This document shows, piece by piece, positions 1-10,461 of a DNA stretch of 64,000 bases (positions are counted from its first letter, which is position 1; each line of letters starts with the position of its first letter). A program made the translations under genes and the position numbers. This DNA comes from Bathynomus jamesi (Eukaryota > Arthropoda > Malacostraca > Isopoda > Cirolanidae): positions 61,001 to 125,000 of the forward strand of contig JAJOZX010005626.1 of assembly GCA_023014485.1 (NCBI GenBank). The letters are read 5' to 3'. The notes beneath the pieces were generated by a model that searched no databases, was not told the DNA's origin, and worked only from the letters and a program-made list of their open reading frames with translations.

Positions 1-62
1 GACTTAATAAGAGTGATATATTGATATATTTGGTCATATTTTTGACAAAACACTTGAATGTA

Positions 63-330
63 CAGGGTGGCCCAAAGGTCAGAACACATAAGGGTAATTG
101 ATTTACATTAATACCGTTTGTTTTCTCTGTTCCAATTGAAACATGAATGGGAAATTAACGAAAGATAAGCGAGTGAAGTTGGTCTTCATGTACGCAAGAG
201 AAGGAAGGAAGGAAGTACTGAAGTGTCGCAAATGAATTTAAGCAGCAAAGCCAAGGGATAAAAAATATTGGTTTATCAGCTGTCAGAAAAGTGATTGAGA
301 CGCGTGAGGATGTCACGCAGTAGAAGAACT
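63..330 (+). pseudogene. mariner-like element, 5' end and transposase N-terminus relic
   Basis: The left end reads TA then CAGGGTGGCCC, the usual form of a mariner-type terminal repeat beside its TA target. An ATG at 144 opens a short reading MNGKLTKDKRVKLVFMYARE, which matches the first helix of the N-terminal DNA-binding domain (DUF4817 type) of DD41D mariner relatives. The frame is soon broken and no catalytic domain follows, so this is a 5' fragment. The right end is not visible. Family assignment rests on that short helix and the terminus. Confidence 0.55.
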
Positions 331-424
331 GAAAAGTATATCCAGGTAAATTTGGGTCTCAGTTTGAGCATTTATTATGAATAAACTAACGTAATGCGTG
401 AAACAGATTATTATTTCCTCCTAG

Positions 425-426
<2 letters not shown>

Positions 427-476
<50 letters not shown>
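427..476. repeat. (TA)n microsatellite
   Basis: Uninterrupted TA dinucleotides directly abut the Penelope 3'-end fragment that follows. Confidence 0.95.
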
Positions 477-480
<4 letters not shown>

Positions 481-550
481 AATAAAACCACGAAGGAAAG
501 GAAACACAAAATGGTGCTCAAGCGCTTTCGTCTAATGACATCCTCAGGAA
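474..550 (-). mobile_element. Penelope-type 3'-end fragment with hammerhead-like core
   Basis: This 75-base block recurs at 62951-63024, also next to (TA)n and in the same orientation. On the minus strand it holds CTGAGGA (541-547), a short hairpin GTC-ATTA-GAC, then GAAA (526-529), the order of a hammerhead ribozyme core. Hammerhead motifs are known in the terminal repeats of Penelope-like elements. Stem III and a cleavage site are not evident, so ribozyme activity is not claimed. Confidence 0.45.
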
Positions 551-618
551 CACTGAAGTACATAAAAAGGTTAAGCCTATATATAGGTTACAGAAAGAAA
601 AAAAGAAAAAATAAATAA

Positions 619-716
619 CATACATACACACACACACACATATATATATATACAGTACATATACATACATATCTATATATACAAATACATACATACATAC
701 ATACATATATATACAA
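619..716. repeat. mixed CA/TA/TACA microsatellite
   Basis: Short runs of CA, TA and TACA units follow one another. The reading frames over it are repeat artefacts. Confidence 0.85.
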
Positions 717-811
717 TAAACAGAGAAGTAAAAATAATAATAAAAAAAAAAATTAAAAAATTAAAACCTTAAAGGATTACCAGTGAGGCGTACAGATTTG
801 TAAAGAAAAAT

Positions 812-1092
812 ATCGATTTTATCACAAGATCAAATGGATTATAAAAATACAAATTTATACTGGAACTCTGCCGGGTTTTAACACAATGCTGCCTATGGTC
901 AGGTTTCGATATATATATAAAAAAAAAAATAAAATGCAAATTAAAAGTTAATCGATTTTTAGCACAAGATCAAATGGATTATAAAAATACAAATTTATAC
1001 TGGAACTCTGTCCGGGTTTTAACACATTGCTGCCTATGGTCAGGTTTCGATATATATAAAAAAAAAAATAAAATGCAAATTAAAAGTTAATA
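812..1092. repeat. tandem duplication, period about 139 bases
   Basis: Two head-to-tail copies (about 812-950 and 951-1092) begin with ATCGATTTT and end with TTAAAAGTTAAT. They differ by a few substitutions and small length changes in the A-run. The pair sits just beyond the 3' end of the Penelope endonuclease frame and could be the repeated 3' untranslated region of that element. Confidence 0.85.
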
Positions 1093-1107
1093 AAGTAGAA
1101 GACAAGT

Positions 1108-1689
1108 TTACCAAAGATTTAATGTTTTACACTTCTTATCTAAATCAGTTTTAAAGGAATTCAACATAACAGGATCGAGTTGAAAAAGACCTTTGCTTAT
1201 GTTGAAGTTATTTGAAAGTTGGATAATGGCAGACTCAAGAATATTTCTATTAACAATGTTGCTTGAATGGAATAAAACTGAAGCATTATTCCAATCAATA
1301 CAGTGGGCTAACTCTGACAAATGGACAAAAAGGGCACTGGACAACTGTCCTGTTCTAACGGAATATTGATGCTGTTTTATACGTGTGTGCAAATCCTTTC
1401 CCGTCTGACCTATGTAAAAGGAATCACATTGTTTACAACCAATTTTATAGATAATGCCTGAATTATTGGTAGGGCTATTTTTTACTATGATATTTTTCAC
1501 AATATTGTTATATGAAAATACTACATTAATATCCAAAAGTTTAAGTACATTAGCAATGCCTAAAAAGCCCGGGAAAAATGGAAGTACTAAAATATTTTTT
1601 GACAAAGTACGAGTGTTAATATTGACACGATAGAAAGTTCGTTTTGCCTTGTTGAGACAAGATTCCATAAACGCAGATGGATAACACAA
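1108..1689 (-). CDS. Penelope-like element, C-terminal GIY-YIG endonuclease (partial)
   Basis: The 193-residue frame corresponds to the end of a Penelope-like polyprotein, which joins a reverse transcriptase to a GIY-YIG nuclease that nicks the target. Residues 1-20 (CYPSAFMESCLNKA) match the tail of the RT domain, followed by a linker with LPFFPG. The nuclease shows GIIYKIGCKQCDSFYIGQTG, including the Cys pair typical of the family, then LHTRIKQH with the conserved Arg, and a Glu in ILESAIIQLS that fits the metal-binding position. The RT catalytic core is absent, so the copy is 5'-truncated or its upstream part has decayed. It is a different lineage from the 5.5-10.1 kb copies. Confidence 0.8.
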   Translation of the reverse strand: MCYPSAFMESCLNKAKRTFYRVNINTRTLSKNILVLPFFPGFLGIANVLKLLDINVVFSYNNIVKNIIVKNSPTNNSGIIYKIGCKQCDSFYIGQTGKDLHTRIKQHQYSVRTGQLSSALFVHLSELAHCIDWNNASVLFHSSNIVNRNILESAIIQLSNNFNISKGLFQLDPVMLNSFKTDLDKKCKTLNLW

Positions 1690-1984
1690 ATCACTTCCAA
1701 TGTTTTAAACTTCCAAAGAGATGAGATGAAATTTATCGCTTTACTTCAGGCTATCGGCGAGACATTAGCTGAATGGATTAAAATCCGATAATCTATAAGA
1801 TTGGGTTGTTTCACTGGAAACAGACCTGGTGTATCAGCATGAATGTATTGACATTCCACTTAGATTATTCAAGAAAAAAATGCAACTGATTGAAAAGAAT
1901 AAAGAAAAAAATCTCAAACTATTGTGAGGATCGCTGGATTTGGAAAATTTGAAAAGGCAATTTATTGTGAAACTACAGTACACG
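1690..1984. other. unassigned, probably decayed element DNA
   Basis: It lies upstream of the Penelope frame on its strand. I could not extend the RT domain into it and see no other motif. Confidence 0.4.
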
Positions 1985-2056
1985 GGAACCAGTTAAGGTA
2001 GTGCATAGCTTCTCAAAGCTCGCGACGAGGGTTCGAGCCCCCACTGGTTGCTAATT
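1985..2056 (+). mobile_element. tRNA-like sequence, probably a SINE head
   Basis: An AACCAGT...ACTGGTT acceptor-like pairing encloses a T-arm, GAGGGTTCGAGCCCCC, with the B-box GGTTCGAGCCC. The D-arm and anticodon arm do not fold cleanly, so a functional tRNA gene is unlikely. Confidence 0.5.
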
Positions 2057-2189
2057 TCTCAATAAACTACTTTTTAGAATTTACTGTCTTGCAACGTGCG
2101 GTTTTTGTACAAGAATAATTTATATCTTACGATTTTATTATAAAGGTAATTTGACTGATTATCGTAAGAAAGGAGACGTTAGTTCTATG

Positions 2190-2390
2190 CAGTACATCCG
2201 TAGCCAGCGCTTATCTCAGTGAGTAACACAGTTTAAAGCCAGGGGTTAACACGGTTAAAAGTCGGGAGTTCGACTCCAAATGGTTAATAACAATAATCTA
2301 GGGATTAGCGCAATGGACCACAATTAGTTGGTCTGACTGCTGTGCCAGTTTCTGGTTCTTCTATCTCATTATTATCATTCCGACCAGGGG
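2190..2390 (+). mobile_element. tRNA-derived SINE, GCGCAATGG family, copy 1
   Basis: A head with the B-box GAGTTCGACTCC near 2267 is followed by a 3' block starting GCGCAATGG at about 2309, continuing with GGTCTGACTGCTGTGCCAGT and ending in ATTATTATC. The same head and tail recur at 24770-25150, which defines a repeat family. It carries internal Pol III promoter elements and no coding capacity. Confidence 0.6.
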
Positions 2391-2949
2391 CAGCGCCACA
2401 GAGGAGACGGGGTGACGTGTTCCCCCTATTCTTAAAGAGGGGGAACAGTTCTCCCTTATTTTTCCACCTAATTACTGATGATGATTATTTATAGTTTCAT
2501 CCCCATCACTCACCAATTTGTGCTGGGACGAACGCGCAATATATATATATTATATACTGTATATATATATATATATATGAAGTTATGTAATTACTAAAAT
2601 GTTTTTTTACTAATCCTGACAAAAGTGAGGGCCAGATTTGTCACTAACAAACACTTAGCTAAAAAACTATCTGGAAACTAAAAAATCTTTCAATCTGTAA
2701 AATACAATTGTCACAGTTGCTGATAAGGTATACTAAAACAGCAGAGCATACACCCATACATTTATATGCAGATACACAATGCAAAGATATACACTCACAT
2801 ATATCCACATGCGCATCACATAATATGGATAAACAAGCAGTTTTTTGGGTTTGTGTTTATTTCTCCAGCAACACCATTACAGTGTCCACCACAATACTCG
2901 GTTAATAGATATTAACTTTAATTTAAAGATTAAATATCATGCTGCATGC

Positions 2950-2987
<38 letters not shown>

Positions 2988-3260
2988 ATTATTTTTTCAT
3001 CTCGTTACCCCCTTCCCCCCTGTTCAAAAACGTGGCTCCCACTCTGATTCCGATTGTACTAAACCTTTATTAGTTTTCATTATTTGCCAAGTAGATCCTC
3101 TTACAAAGACTTCAAACTTATTAAATTTGCATTAATGAAATGATACAGTAAAATGTTACTGTATAGATGTTACGTAAATTTATATATAAAATGTGATTTG
3201 TTTACTTATTTATTATGTATGTCCGCACGTGAGGTCTTGAATACAGGCGTATATGTTTGT
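2391..3260. other. AT-rich spacer with two (TA)n arrays
   Basis: It contains (TA)n near 2540-2578 and 2957-2983 and otherwise unassigned AT-rich DNA. The short open frames show no domain. Confidence 0.5.
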
Positions 3261-3445
3261 ATACGAGGCCCTCCTTCGAAGAAGTGGCTAAACGACAAAA
3301 GTAAAAAACGCCAGAAAATGACGAAATATCTTCAAACGTTCAGAAGTTATGTCAATTTCAAAATGGTACAACTTTCAACTGCGTTTTCTGGCGTTTTCTT
3401 ACTTTTGTCGCTTAGCCAGTTCTTCCTAGGAGGGCCTCATACGTT
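3261..3445. mobile_element. palindromic (fold-back) MITE
   Basis: The left arm (ATACGAGGCCCTCC, then AAGTGGCTAAACGACAAAAG) is matched by the reverse complement of the right arm ending GGAGGGCCTCATACG. Pairing covers about 55 bases per arm with few mismatches around a loop of about 70 bases. The size, high symmetry and lack of coding suggest a MITE; its superfamily is not clear. Confidence 0.65.
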
Positions 3446-4077
3446 AGTAGGGAATTTGCAATAAGGTGTATATTGATTTTTACTCAATAGTGATGTTAAA
3501 ATTTTGAAAAATTAAATTTCCTTGAATTAAAATGTTAAAACATTCAAATTACCAAGAATTCTTTGTTTCATATATTTTATTTTAATAATTTATTCTTACA
3601 ATTTTAATTAATTTTTATTATATTTTCATAGACATAATTTACATGTATCTCGTGAAACAGAAATGAAAGGTTATTTTAATTAGTATTAGCTGAGAGATAA
3701 TATTTTTCGGATTCCATCGGAGAAACATATTTTATAAGCAAATATACTGTATAATAATATATAATGATTAATTATGACAGTCGGGGTAAGAGATTTGGCG
3801 GACACGTTTACATTTAATTATGATTATGGTAACTGGCAACTGTATATTGTTTACAAATTAACGTACTGTCGTAACTATGAATGAATTTGGAACGAGATGT
3901 AAAGCGGAATCTGATTGGTTCAGAGACTAACGTTAACTGACAATGACATTAGTATGTTTCCATAATAAATTTACTTCAGTGAAGTCTCTTTTGTTCTCTT
4001 ATACAAACTGATTAGCTTTTTAGTTTTTTATTAGTTTTGTTCTGAAATTAAGTATTGAAAGTGGTTTCGTTAACTTT
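3446..4077. other. unassigned AT-rich DNA
   Basis: I see no gene, terminal repeat or RNA signature. Confidence 0.5.
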
Positions 4078-4263
4078 TGGGTGTCTGGTAGTCAGTGGTT
4101 ACGGTGGCGGACTCCGAGCGGTGTGGCGGTGTGCCGCTGGTTCACTCAACCCCAAGTCATGGAAAAATGAACTTCTTGGATGTTACCTATCTTTAACTGT
4201 TAGCATTCACTGACTGTATTACTCATTAGTATAAGTGAGAAATCTCAAATGCTATTTATAACA
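4078..4263 (+). mobile_element. tRNA-derived SINE (GGGTGTC family), copy 1
   Basis: It starts GGGTGTCTGGTAGTCAGTGG with an A-box-like TAGTCAGTGGTTACGG, then runs to a tail with CTTCTTGGATGTTACC and TTTAACTGTTAGCATTCA. The copy at 21541-21807 (minus strand) shares both ends but has about 80 extra bases in the middle, so this copy is internally deleted. Confidence 0.7.
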
Positions 4264-5411
4264 AAAAAAAACTGTATTCATTTTTCTTAAAAAGAAACTG
4301 CTAATCTCATTTATCTATTAACTACAGCACTTTACTTATTTTTACTTACGCTCAATATTCCTTCTAAGGTGTGCGCGTGCGCGCGCGCACACAGCAAAAT
4401 AAAATGCGCACAGGCTTAAGCGTATCATGAGTCACGACAGTAAATGAAGTAATTTCAAAAATATACCGTCACAGAAGGTCTGACCATTTGCATCAACATA
4501 CTCTATAGTCACTCTTTTAAGTATTAACCCCTTCCGCCCGACTTCACCGACGTCCGCGTAATTACGCAATACAGATTTTGTTTACTCTATGTATTTGCAT
4601 TTTTTTTTTTTATACATTAACGCATTGAATATAAACATTCTCTTTCTTATTTTTGCATAAAAACGAGTAGTAATTATCTCATAATTCATAAAAAATAAAA
4701 TTATTTTTTATTTTATTCCTATTTTGTGAATGGATAAAATCATGTATTAATCTTGATAGTCTACTTTAAATTGCTAAATGCTAAAAATTGTTTTGAGAAA
4801 TAACTAAAATAGTCATTTTCAATTAATGTTATTTTATTTTATTTCTTTATTTTGCTATTTTTTATTTTATTCATATTTTTAGAATGGATAAAATGTTTTC
4901 TTTTTTAAGAATATATAATATTGTAAAAAGTTTTTTAATATCCATTTAATAGTACCGTAATGATCAAGCTACCACCTTATGGAAATAATATTTCTTAAGT
5001 ATTTAATATTTATATATATTTTATTTTGAAGATAATAGAGCTCAGAAAAGTTTGCACAATTTTTCACCATGAATCTAAATGTATACACAACGAAAATTTC
5101 TTGCGCGCACGGACTAAAAAAAATTTAGAGGGGACATTGCGAGTGAGGTTACGCTGTATCTATTTATCTATCTACCTATCTGGCTTTTTCAAAGAGTGTT
5201 ACAGAAAATAAGGAAAGAAAATTGGAAAGACAACGTGAATTGTCCTATAATGGAAAGTCTGTAAAAACAAGTAAAATAAAGTACAGATAGCGACAGTAAT
5301 GGGAAAATGATACGGGCAAACGGTAATAAAAGAACGAGATCAATAAGAGGAAAGAGCATAAAGAGAAAGGAGAAAATAGAAAAGGGGAAAATTGAAAACA
5401 AGTGTTACGCT

Positions 5412-5412
<1 letters not shown>
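4264..5412. other. AT-rich spacer with alternating purine-pyrimidine tract
   Basis: GTGTGCGCGTGCGCGCGCGCACAC-type sequence lies at 4371-4394. A TTAACCCC-like start near 4529 could be a piggyBac-type end, but no partner end was found. No gene is visible. Confidence 0.45.

Positions 5413-5482
<70 letters not shown>
5413..5482. repeat. (TA)n microsatellite
   Basis: TA dinucleotides border the 3' end of the minus-strand Penelope copy. Confidence 0.95.
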
Positions 5483-5484
<2 letters not shown>

Positions 5485-5499
5485 CAGCAGCCGAATAGA

Positions 5500-7425
5500 T
5501 GTACGAGAATTTTAGTTTGAATAGAAACGTGAACACCAGGACCGAAGTAAAAAAAAATCCATCGACATTATTAGATTTACAAACGTTTCAAGATCAAGTC
5601 CCATCATCAGTGTACAAAGATTATCTAAATAATACATGGATTAAAATAAAAATAAAAATAAAAAAATAAAAACGGTAAAATTTAATTTATAATATGAAGA
5701 AATACAGATGAATTATTGTCATTTAATGGAGGCTTAAACCAATAGATAGACGATATACAATGATAACAGGTGGCCAGTGGACTATATTTCTTGGAAAGGA
5801 ACTTATTAATATGTTTTCCAATACATGAATTTGGGAAGCCGTTATTAATAAAAAAGTTCTTTAGAACTTCGAATTCACGATGAAGGGAGTTGAAAGGAGA
5901 ATGCAATGCCTTTGGTAAAAAAATCTGAATAGAATTAACTTTAGATTTAAAATCACAAATACTAAAACAAATTGTACCAAAACTTGAAAAAGTTGATTTG
6001 GGATAAACCGAAGTGGAGAAGTAAGAATCACTCCTTTCTCCTTAACATCGAAAAAGGACACTTGGTTGCTTCTCGATGAAGTCATATTTATTCGAAATAG
6101 CACATACATAAATTAGCAAAGGTAGGGCCCAAAGGAAGGTCTATTCCAACAACATCACACTGTTCATACGGGATGTTGTTGAAAACGAATGGGCTACACA
6201 GACAGACAGTTCCAAGAAGGTCTTAAAGAAGTCTCTTAAAAAACCAATAACGCAAGATACGTTATCAAAGATCAAATTCAAACACATCTCAATCGTTTAT
6301 TGAAGCGGGATATTAGTAACTAAACTTTCTACATCAAAGCTATAAACATAAAATACTTATCAGCATTAAGTATTTGTGTGAATTCTTCGACAAACTTATA
6401 CGAATTCCTAACCGTGAACTCACTGGATGTTAATGGTGACAAAATGGGAACCAAAAAATTTCCAAGGAAAAAGAATGGTGTTTTGTAGGCAGCAAAAAAT
6501 CGGCCTTAGGGGAATATTGGTTTCGTGAGTTTTGGGTAGTCCATACAGTATGCAGGGGAAGAACTAGAGACAAAGTATATTAAAGAGATCATTATCAATA
6601 ATATCACGCTCTTTAAGCTTTCTGAGGAATCTATTAACTTTATTCTATGTTTTAAAAGTAAAAGAATAAATTGAAGTAGAAAGTTTAAGAAATTTAGTGC
6701 AATCTAAGAGCGAAGTTGCCATCTTCTCCATATTCGACGACTTATCCAACAGGACCACACCTCTACCCTTATCAGGTCGGCAAACGACTAACGACTCATT
6801 CCGAAGCTAACTTCTTAAATGTGTGTGAAATGCTTCGAAAAAAATGAGAGACTATTTCAAAAGGCTTAAAATTATAAAAAATTTTAAGAGACATCGCTTG
6901 AATATTCTTCTTTAAATCAACCAACCAACTTTTCAAAATGTAAGAAAAAAATCTAAAAATGAAGTATAAAAACTGAGATACGAAAAACCAACCCAAATAC
7001 CAACAGAAACTTTTCTCTGAGTTAAATCTGTAGAGGAATAATTAAAAATGACCTTATCAAGGTTACAGGGTATCAACGAATTGGTAAGTCCCAAGTTGTC
7101 GAGTTTACGTGAATGTACTTGGGGAAACTTTCTCTGAGAATTTTTTCTCAGACAAGTTATTGATTTGTAGATCAACATTACGAGTAATGTCGCAAGAATC
7201 TAAAATGGAGTTTATCATGTAAACATTACATTGGCAACTTTGAGATACAAGTTTCTCCACAGAGTTAATCCGCTTACGCTTAAAATTAATTTCTGGACTG
7301 CTTTGTAGAAGTTATGAGATCTCCTTGAATTTGCTCATTGATAACATATCTCACGTTATTGGTCTTTCAAGAGACCTCTTTAAGACCTCATTGAAACTAG
7401 GTCTGTAGCTCCTTCGTTTTTAAGA
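5500..7425 (-). pseudogene. Penelope-like element, RT-endonuclease relic (left copy)
   Basis: Minus-strand readings, in several frames, follow the Penelope order. Near 7050-7150 is LGLTNSLIPCNLDKVIFNYS; near 6730-6790 is VCRPDKGRGVVLLDKS, the hallmark of these reverse transcriptases; near 6520-6560 is LYGLPKTHE; near 6125-6160 is IDLPLGPTFANL. The end (5682-5760) reads FKPPLNDNNSS, the tail of the nuclease domain. Compared with the right copy, the stretch holding the YVDD catalytic motif is missing, and many frameshifts are present. The element is dead. Its 3' end lies beside (TA)n at 5413-5482. Confidence 0.8.
5585..5610 (-). ncRNA. hammerhead-like ribozyme core in Penelope 3' end
   Basis: The minus strand has CTGATGA (5604-5610), a weak GGGA/TCTT hairpin, then GAAAC (5585-5589), the conserved order of a hammerhead core. 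A GTC triplet follows about 18 bases further on (about 5563-5565), the usual cleavage triplet. Penelope terminal repeats are known hosts of such ribozymes. Stem I is not convincing. Confidence 0.5.
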
Positions 7426-8252
7426 TCGACTTGTATGAACAGTGTGATGGTGTCGGAATGGATCTTCCTTTGGGCCCTACCTTTGCTAATTTGTAACTGT
7501 CCTTTACAATTTAGACCCCTCTATTATAGACGTTATGTAAAAATTATGTTTTTGTTATTCCGTCAACGTTCTCACGCTAAATTGTTCTTAGAATATTTGA
7601 ATAATCGACATAGAAATATTAAAATCTACAAGAGGACAACCAAGCAGTCCTCTTTCGATGTTAAGGTAGAAAGGACCGGTTCTCACTTCTCCATTTCGGT
7701 TTATCCTAAACAAACTTTTTCAGGTTTAGGTACAAGTTTTTTTTTTTAGTTTTTGTGGTTTTAAGTCTAAAGTTAATGCAATTTAGATTCTTCTATCAAA
7801 GGTATATAGATTGTATTCTTCTTTTGACTCCCTTCATCGGGAATTCGAATTCCTAAAAAACTTTTTTTAATTAATAACGGAATCCCAAAGTCATGTATTG
7901 AGAAACATATGAATAAGTTCCTTTCCAAGAAATATAGTCCACCGTCCGTCTGTTATACAGTGCCTAAAGTAAATTTCTATTTTACTCTCCTTTACTTCGG
8001 CCTTCAGTGTGAAAAACTTGAAAAGGAACTGACAAAACTACTAATGGCGTTTTACCACCAGATTTCTTTCCAGATAATGCTAAGTAATCCATCGGCCATA
8101 GTTCCGATTTAAAGACCAACCAACTAATTGTACTCGTATGCGATCATCCATTGTTCATTTGTTTAGTTGTGCGTGTAACCACACGTCATACGTGCGTTCA
8201 ACCAAATGTACGCTTCAATCACGTTTTCCACAGCATATTACAGGGGATAGAC

Positions 8253-8485
8253 CAGTGGTCGGGGAACAGGGGTAAATTACCCAAATGGGGTAAATTTAAA
8301 ACTTTTGGGGGTAATGCGTGCGGTATGAGAGACACTTTGTGCTGATATTTTTTTCGTATATTTTTATTTTATTTTGTTACATAAATGTGGCGTTATTCTA
8401 AATTTTAGAATATTACGAATTTACGTCCTGATTACGTCCTCAAATATATTTTGGGGTAATACCCAAAAAAGTTCGCCGACCACTG
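8253..8485. mobile_element. hAT-type MITE nested in the Tc1 left end
   Basis: Terminal repeats are CAGTGGTCGGGGAAC and the inverted GTTCGCCGACCACTG (one mismatch). Flanking octamers GGATAGAC (8245-8252) and GGTTAGAC (8486-8493) fit the 8-base target duplication of hAT elements. Removing the insert restores the Tc1 end to match its right end. It has no coding capacity. Confidence 0.85.
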
Positions 8486-8646
8486 GGTTAGACAAAATAA
8501 TATGAACACCCGCCGATTTCACCGGTTATCTTTATGGACTGCTCAGACACAAAGTAAACGGTCAAATGACTGGCAAACCTATTTAAATGCGTAACAGAGA
8601 GTGTATACGTCATGTTATAACCCTCATGTTGTTTTTACAGATCTGA

Positions 8647-9683
8647 GTGAATTATGAATTAGCAGTTATGAAAGACCTGTCAGACTTCCAAAGAGGGCAA
8701 ATTGTCGGAGCGCGGATGGCTGGTGCATCGGTGACGAAAACCGCTCAGATGTTCAATGTATCCAGAGGAACTGTCTCTATGGTCATGTCTGCATACCAAA
8801 ACCATGGAAAGACAAGCACCGACAAATGCAAAAGCTGTGTGATCGAGACCGCCGGGTGCTAAAGCGCATTGTGACAAAGAACCATAAGACCACAGCTCCA
8901 AAAGTGACTGCAGAGCTTAACCAGCATCTTGCAAGCCCGGTATCGACCAGAACTTTACGTCGCGAGCTCCATGGAGCTGGATACCATGGGAGGGCTGCAA
9001 TTGCCAAACCCTTCCTTTCGCACATCAACATTGAGCGGCGCAGAAAATGGTGTAATGACCATAAGAATTGGTCAATGGACCGGTGGAAGAATGTAGTCTA
9101 CTCTGACGAATCCTCCTTTACGCTATTTCCATGTTCCGGTCGAATTTACGTCTGGAGACAGCCTAAAGATGCTTATGACCCCGACTGCCTGACCCCAACC
9201 GTTAAGCATGGAGGCGGATCTGTGATGGTTTGGGCAGCAATATCGTGGAATACTCTTGGCCCAGCTGTAGTACTGCATGGTAGGGTTAACGCCCAGGTCT
9301 ATCTGTCAATATTGGCTGACCAGGTCCATCCCATGGTCCAAACGCTGTTTCCCAATGGCGGCGCCGTCTTTCAGGATGATAATGCACCAATCCACACCGC
9401 TGGGGTCGTTAAAAACTGGTTTGAAGAGCATGTTAGTGAAGTAGAACGCTTGGATTGGCCTCCACAATCCCCGGATCTTAACATTATCGAGCATCTGTGG
9501 TGTCAGTTGGAGCAGCAGGTCAGAAGCCGAGTCCCACCGCCGGCGTCTTTGGAGGAACTGGAGCAGGGTTTGCTCGAAGAATTGCTCAGGATTCCTCTAG
9601 CCACTGTCCAAAAGCTGTATGAATCAATTCCCCGACGCATTGCAGCTGTTATTGCCGCTGAAGGAGGACCAACTCCATATTAA
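8647..9683 (+). pseudogene. Tc1/mariner transposase, DD36E spacing, single frameshift
   Basis: The first frame (8647-8862) carries the paired-like helix-turn-helix: [13 protein letters not shown], then [19 protein letters not shown]. At about 8815-8830 the frame shifts, and 8826-9683 carries the second DNA-binding half (RTLRRELHGAGYHG) and the catalytic domain. The triad is visible: Asp in VVYSDESSF, Asp in FQDDNAPIHT and Glu in SPDLNIIEHLW. I count 36 residues between the second Asp and the Glu, the spacing of the DD36E (Incomer) group rather than the classic 34. Only the frameshift clearly inactivates it, so the copy is fairly young. The terminus AEGGPTPY is intact. Confidence 0.85.
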
Positions 9684-10031
9684 GAATAAAAACCGCCATT
9701 TATCAAGGTGTTCATATTATTTTGTCTAACCCCTGTATATTGGACAGTCCGTTCTCACAAACCAACCCTCGTGTAGACGTAACCCATCTTTTATACGTGA
9801 TCACGTGTCACAGTGTGGCAATACCTTTAATATGGATAATTTTAAAGTTTTAACTTCCGAAAGTAACCCTTCTCATTTATGTATTTTAGAATCATTTTAT
9901 TTCTATAAGTTTAAGCCTTCATTAAATGACAATACTTCATCTGTACTTCTGTATATCATAAATTAAATTTTATCTTTTTTTAATTCTTTCTTTTTATTTA
10001 ATCCATGTATTATTTAAGTAATCTTTATAAA

Positions 10032-10057
10032 ATGATGATGGGATTTGATCCTGAAAC
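10032..10057 (+). ncRNA. degraded hammerhead-like core, right Penelope copy
   Basis: TGATGA and GAAAC bracket a GGGA/TCCT hairpin. Compared with the left copy one pair in the hairpin goes from G-T to G-C, and the first C of CTGATGA is an A here. It is probably an inactive relic. Confidence 0.4.
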
Positions 10058-10118
10058 GTTTGTAAATCTACTAATGTAGATGCATTCAAACTGAAATTCT
10101 CATCATCCATTCAGCTGT

Positions 10119-10121
10119 TGA

Positions 10122-10194
<73 letters not shown>

Positions 10195-10204
10195 TACACC
10201 ACAG

Positions 10205-10244
<40 letters not shown>

Positions 10245-10250
10245 ATATAC
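10119..10250. repeat. (TA)n array, two blocks
   Basis: TA repeats are interrupted by a short ACACCACAG spacer near 10197. Open frames here encode only Ile-Tyr repeats. Confidence 0.95.
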
Positions 10251-10461
10251 ACCATGGTCCTCACTCGATCAGAAGTCGTAATTCTCCTACATACGCGCAG
10301 AAACCAATGCCCCGAAGGGGGGCACCTCCCGCATGCCGCACCTATATATATACACATTTCAACTGCAAAGAACACGCAATATAATTAACGTAAAGAACGA
10401 CGCTTGTATAGGAGAACATTCCGCGCAAGATGAGGAGGGAGAACGAACAAATGAAAAAATG

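Larger units (their letters stand above)
8239..9737 (+). mobile_element. Tc1-type DNA transposon, DD36E-spaced, nearly complete
   Basis: The right end reads GGTGTTCATATTATTTTGTC followed by TAACCCCTG and a TA. The matching left end starts TACAGGGGAT at 8239 and continues at 8486, because a 233-base hAT MITE sits inside it. Without that MITE the element is about 1.26 kb, a normal Tc1 size. TA duplications flank it (8239-8240 and about 9737-9738). It inserted into the nuclease region of the right Penelope copy. Confidence 0.85.
7428..10118 (+). pseudogene. Penelope-like element, right copy, split by a Tc1 insertion
   Basis: The plus-strand copy starts within the RT domain (7435-7490 reads a degraded LPLGPTFANL) and continues with YYRRYV at 7522-7540, where the family has YVDDTF but this copy has KIM. 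FLEYLNNRHRNIK follows at 7590-7626. The sequence stops at about 8238, where the Tc1 element begins, and resumes at about 9738 with the nuclease C-terminus: IRDHVSQCGNTFN, then ESFYFYKFKPSLNDNTSS at 9885-9940. It ends just before (TA)n at 10119. It meets the left copy head to head at about 7426. Confidence 0.75.

Noticed and set aside
4529..4560. TTAACCCC start resembling a piggyBac end
   Set aside because: No matching inverted end or second TTAA with similar sequence was found nearby.
8680..9031. Minus-strand frames opposite the Tc1 transposase
   Set aside because: They are shadows of the plus-strand transposase frame.
10103..10384. Ile-Tyr-rich open frames (also at 394-618, 19228-19530, 45430-45733 and others)
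   Set aside because: They are produced by (TA)n microsatellites and have no biological meaning.
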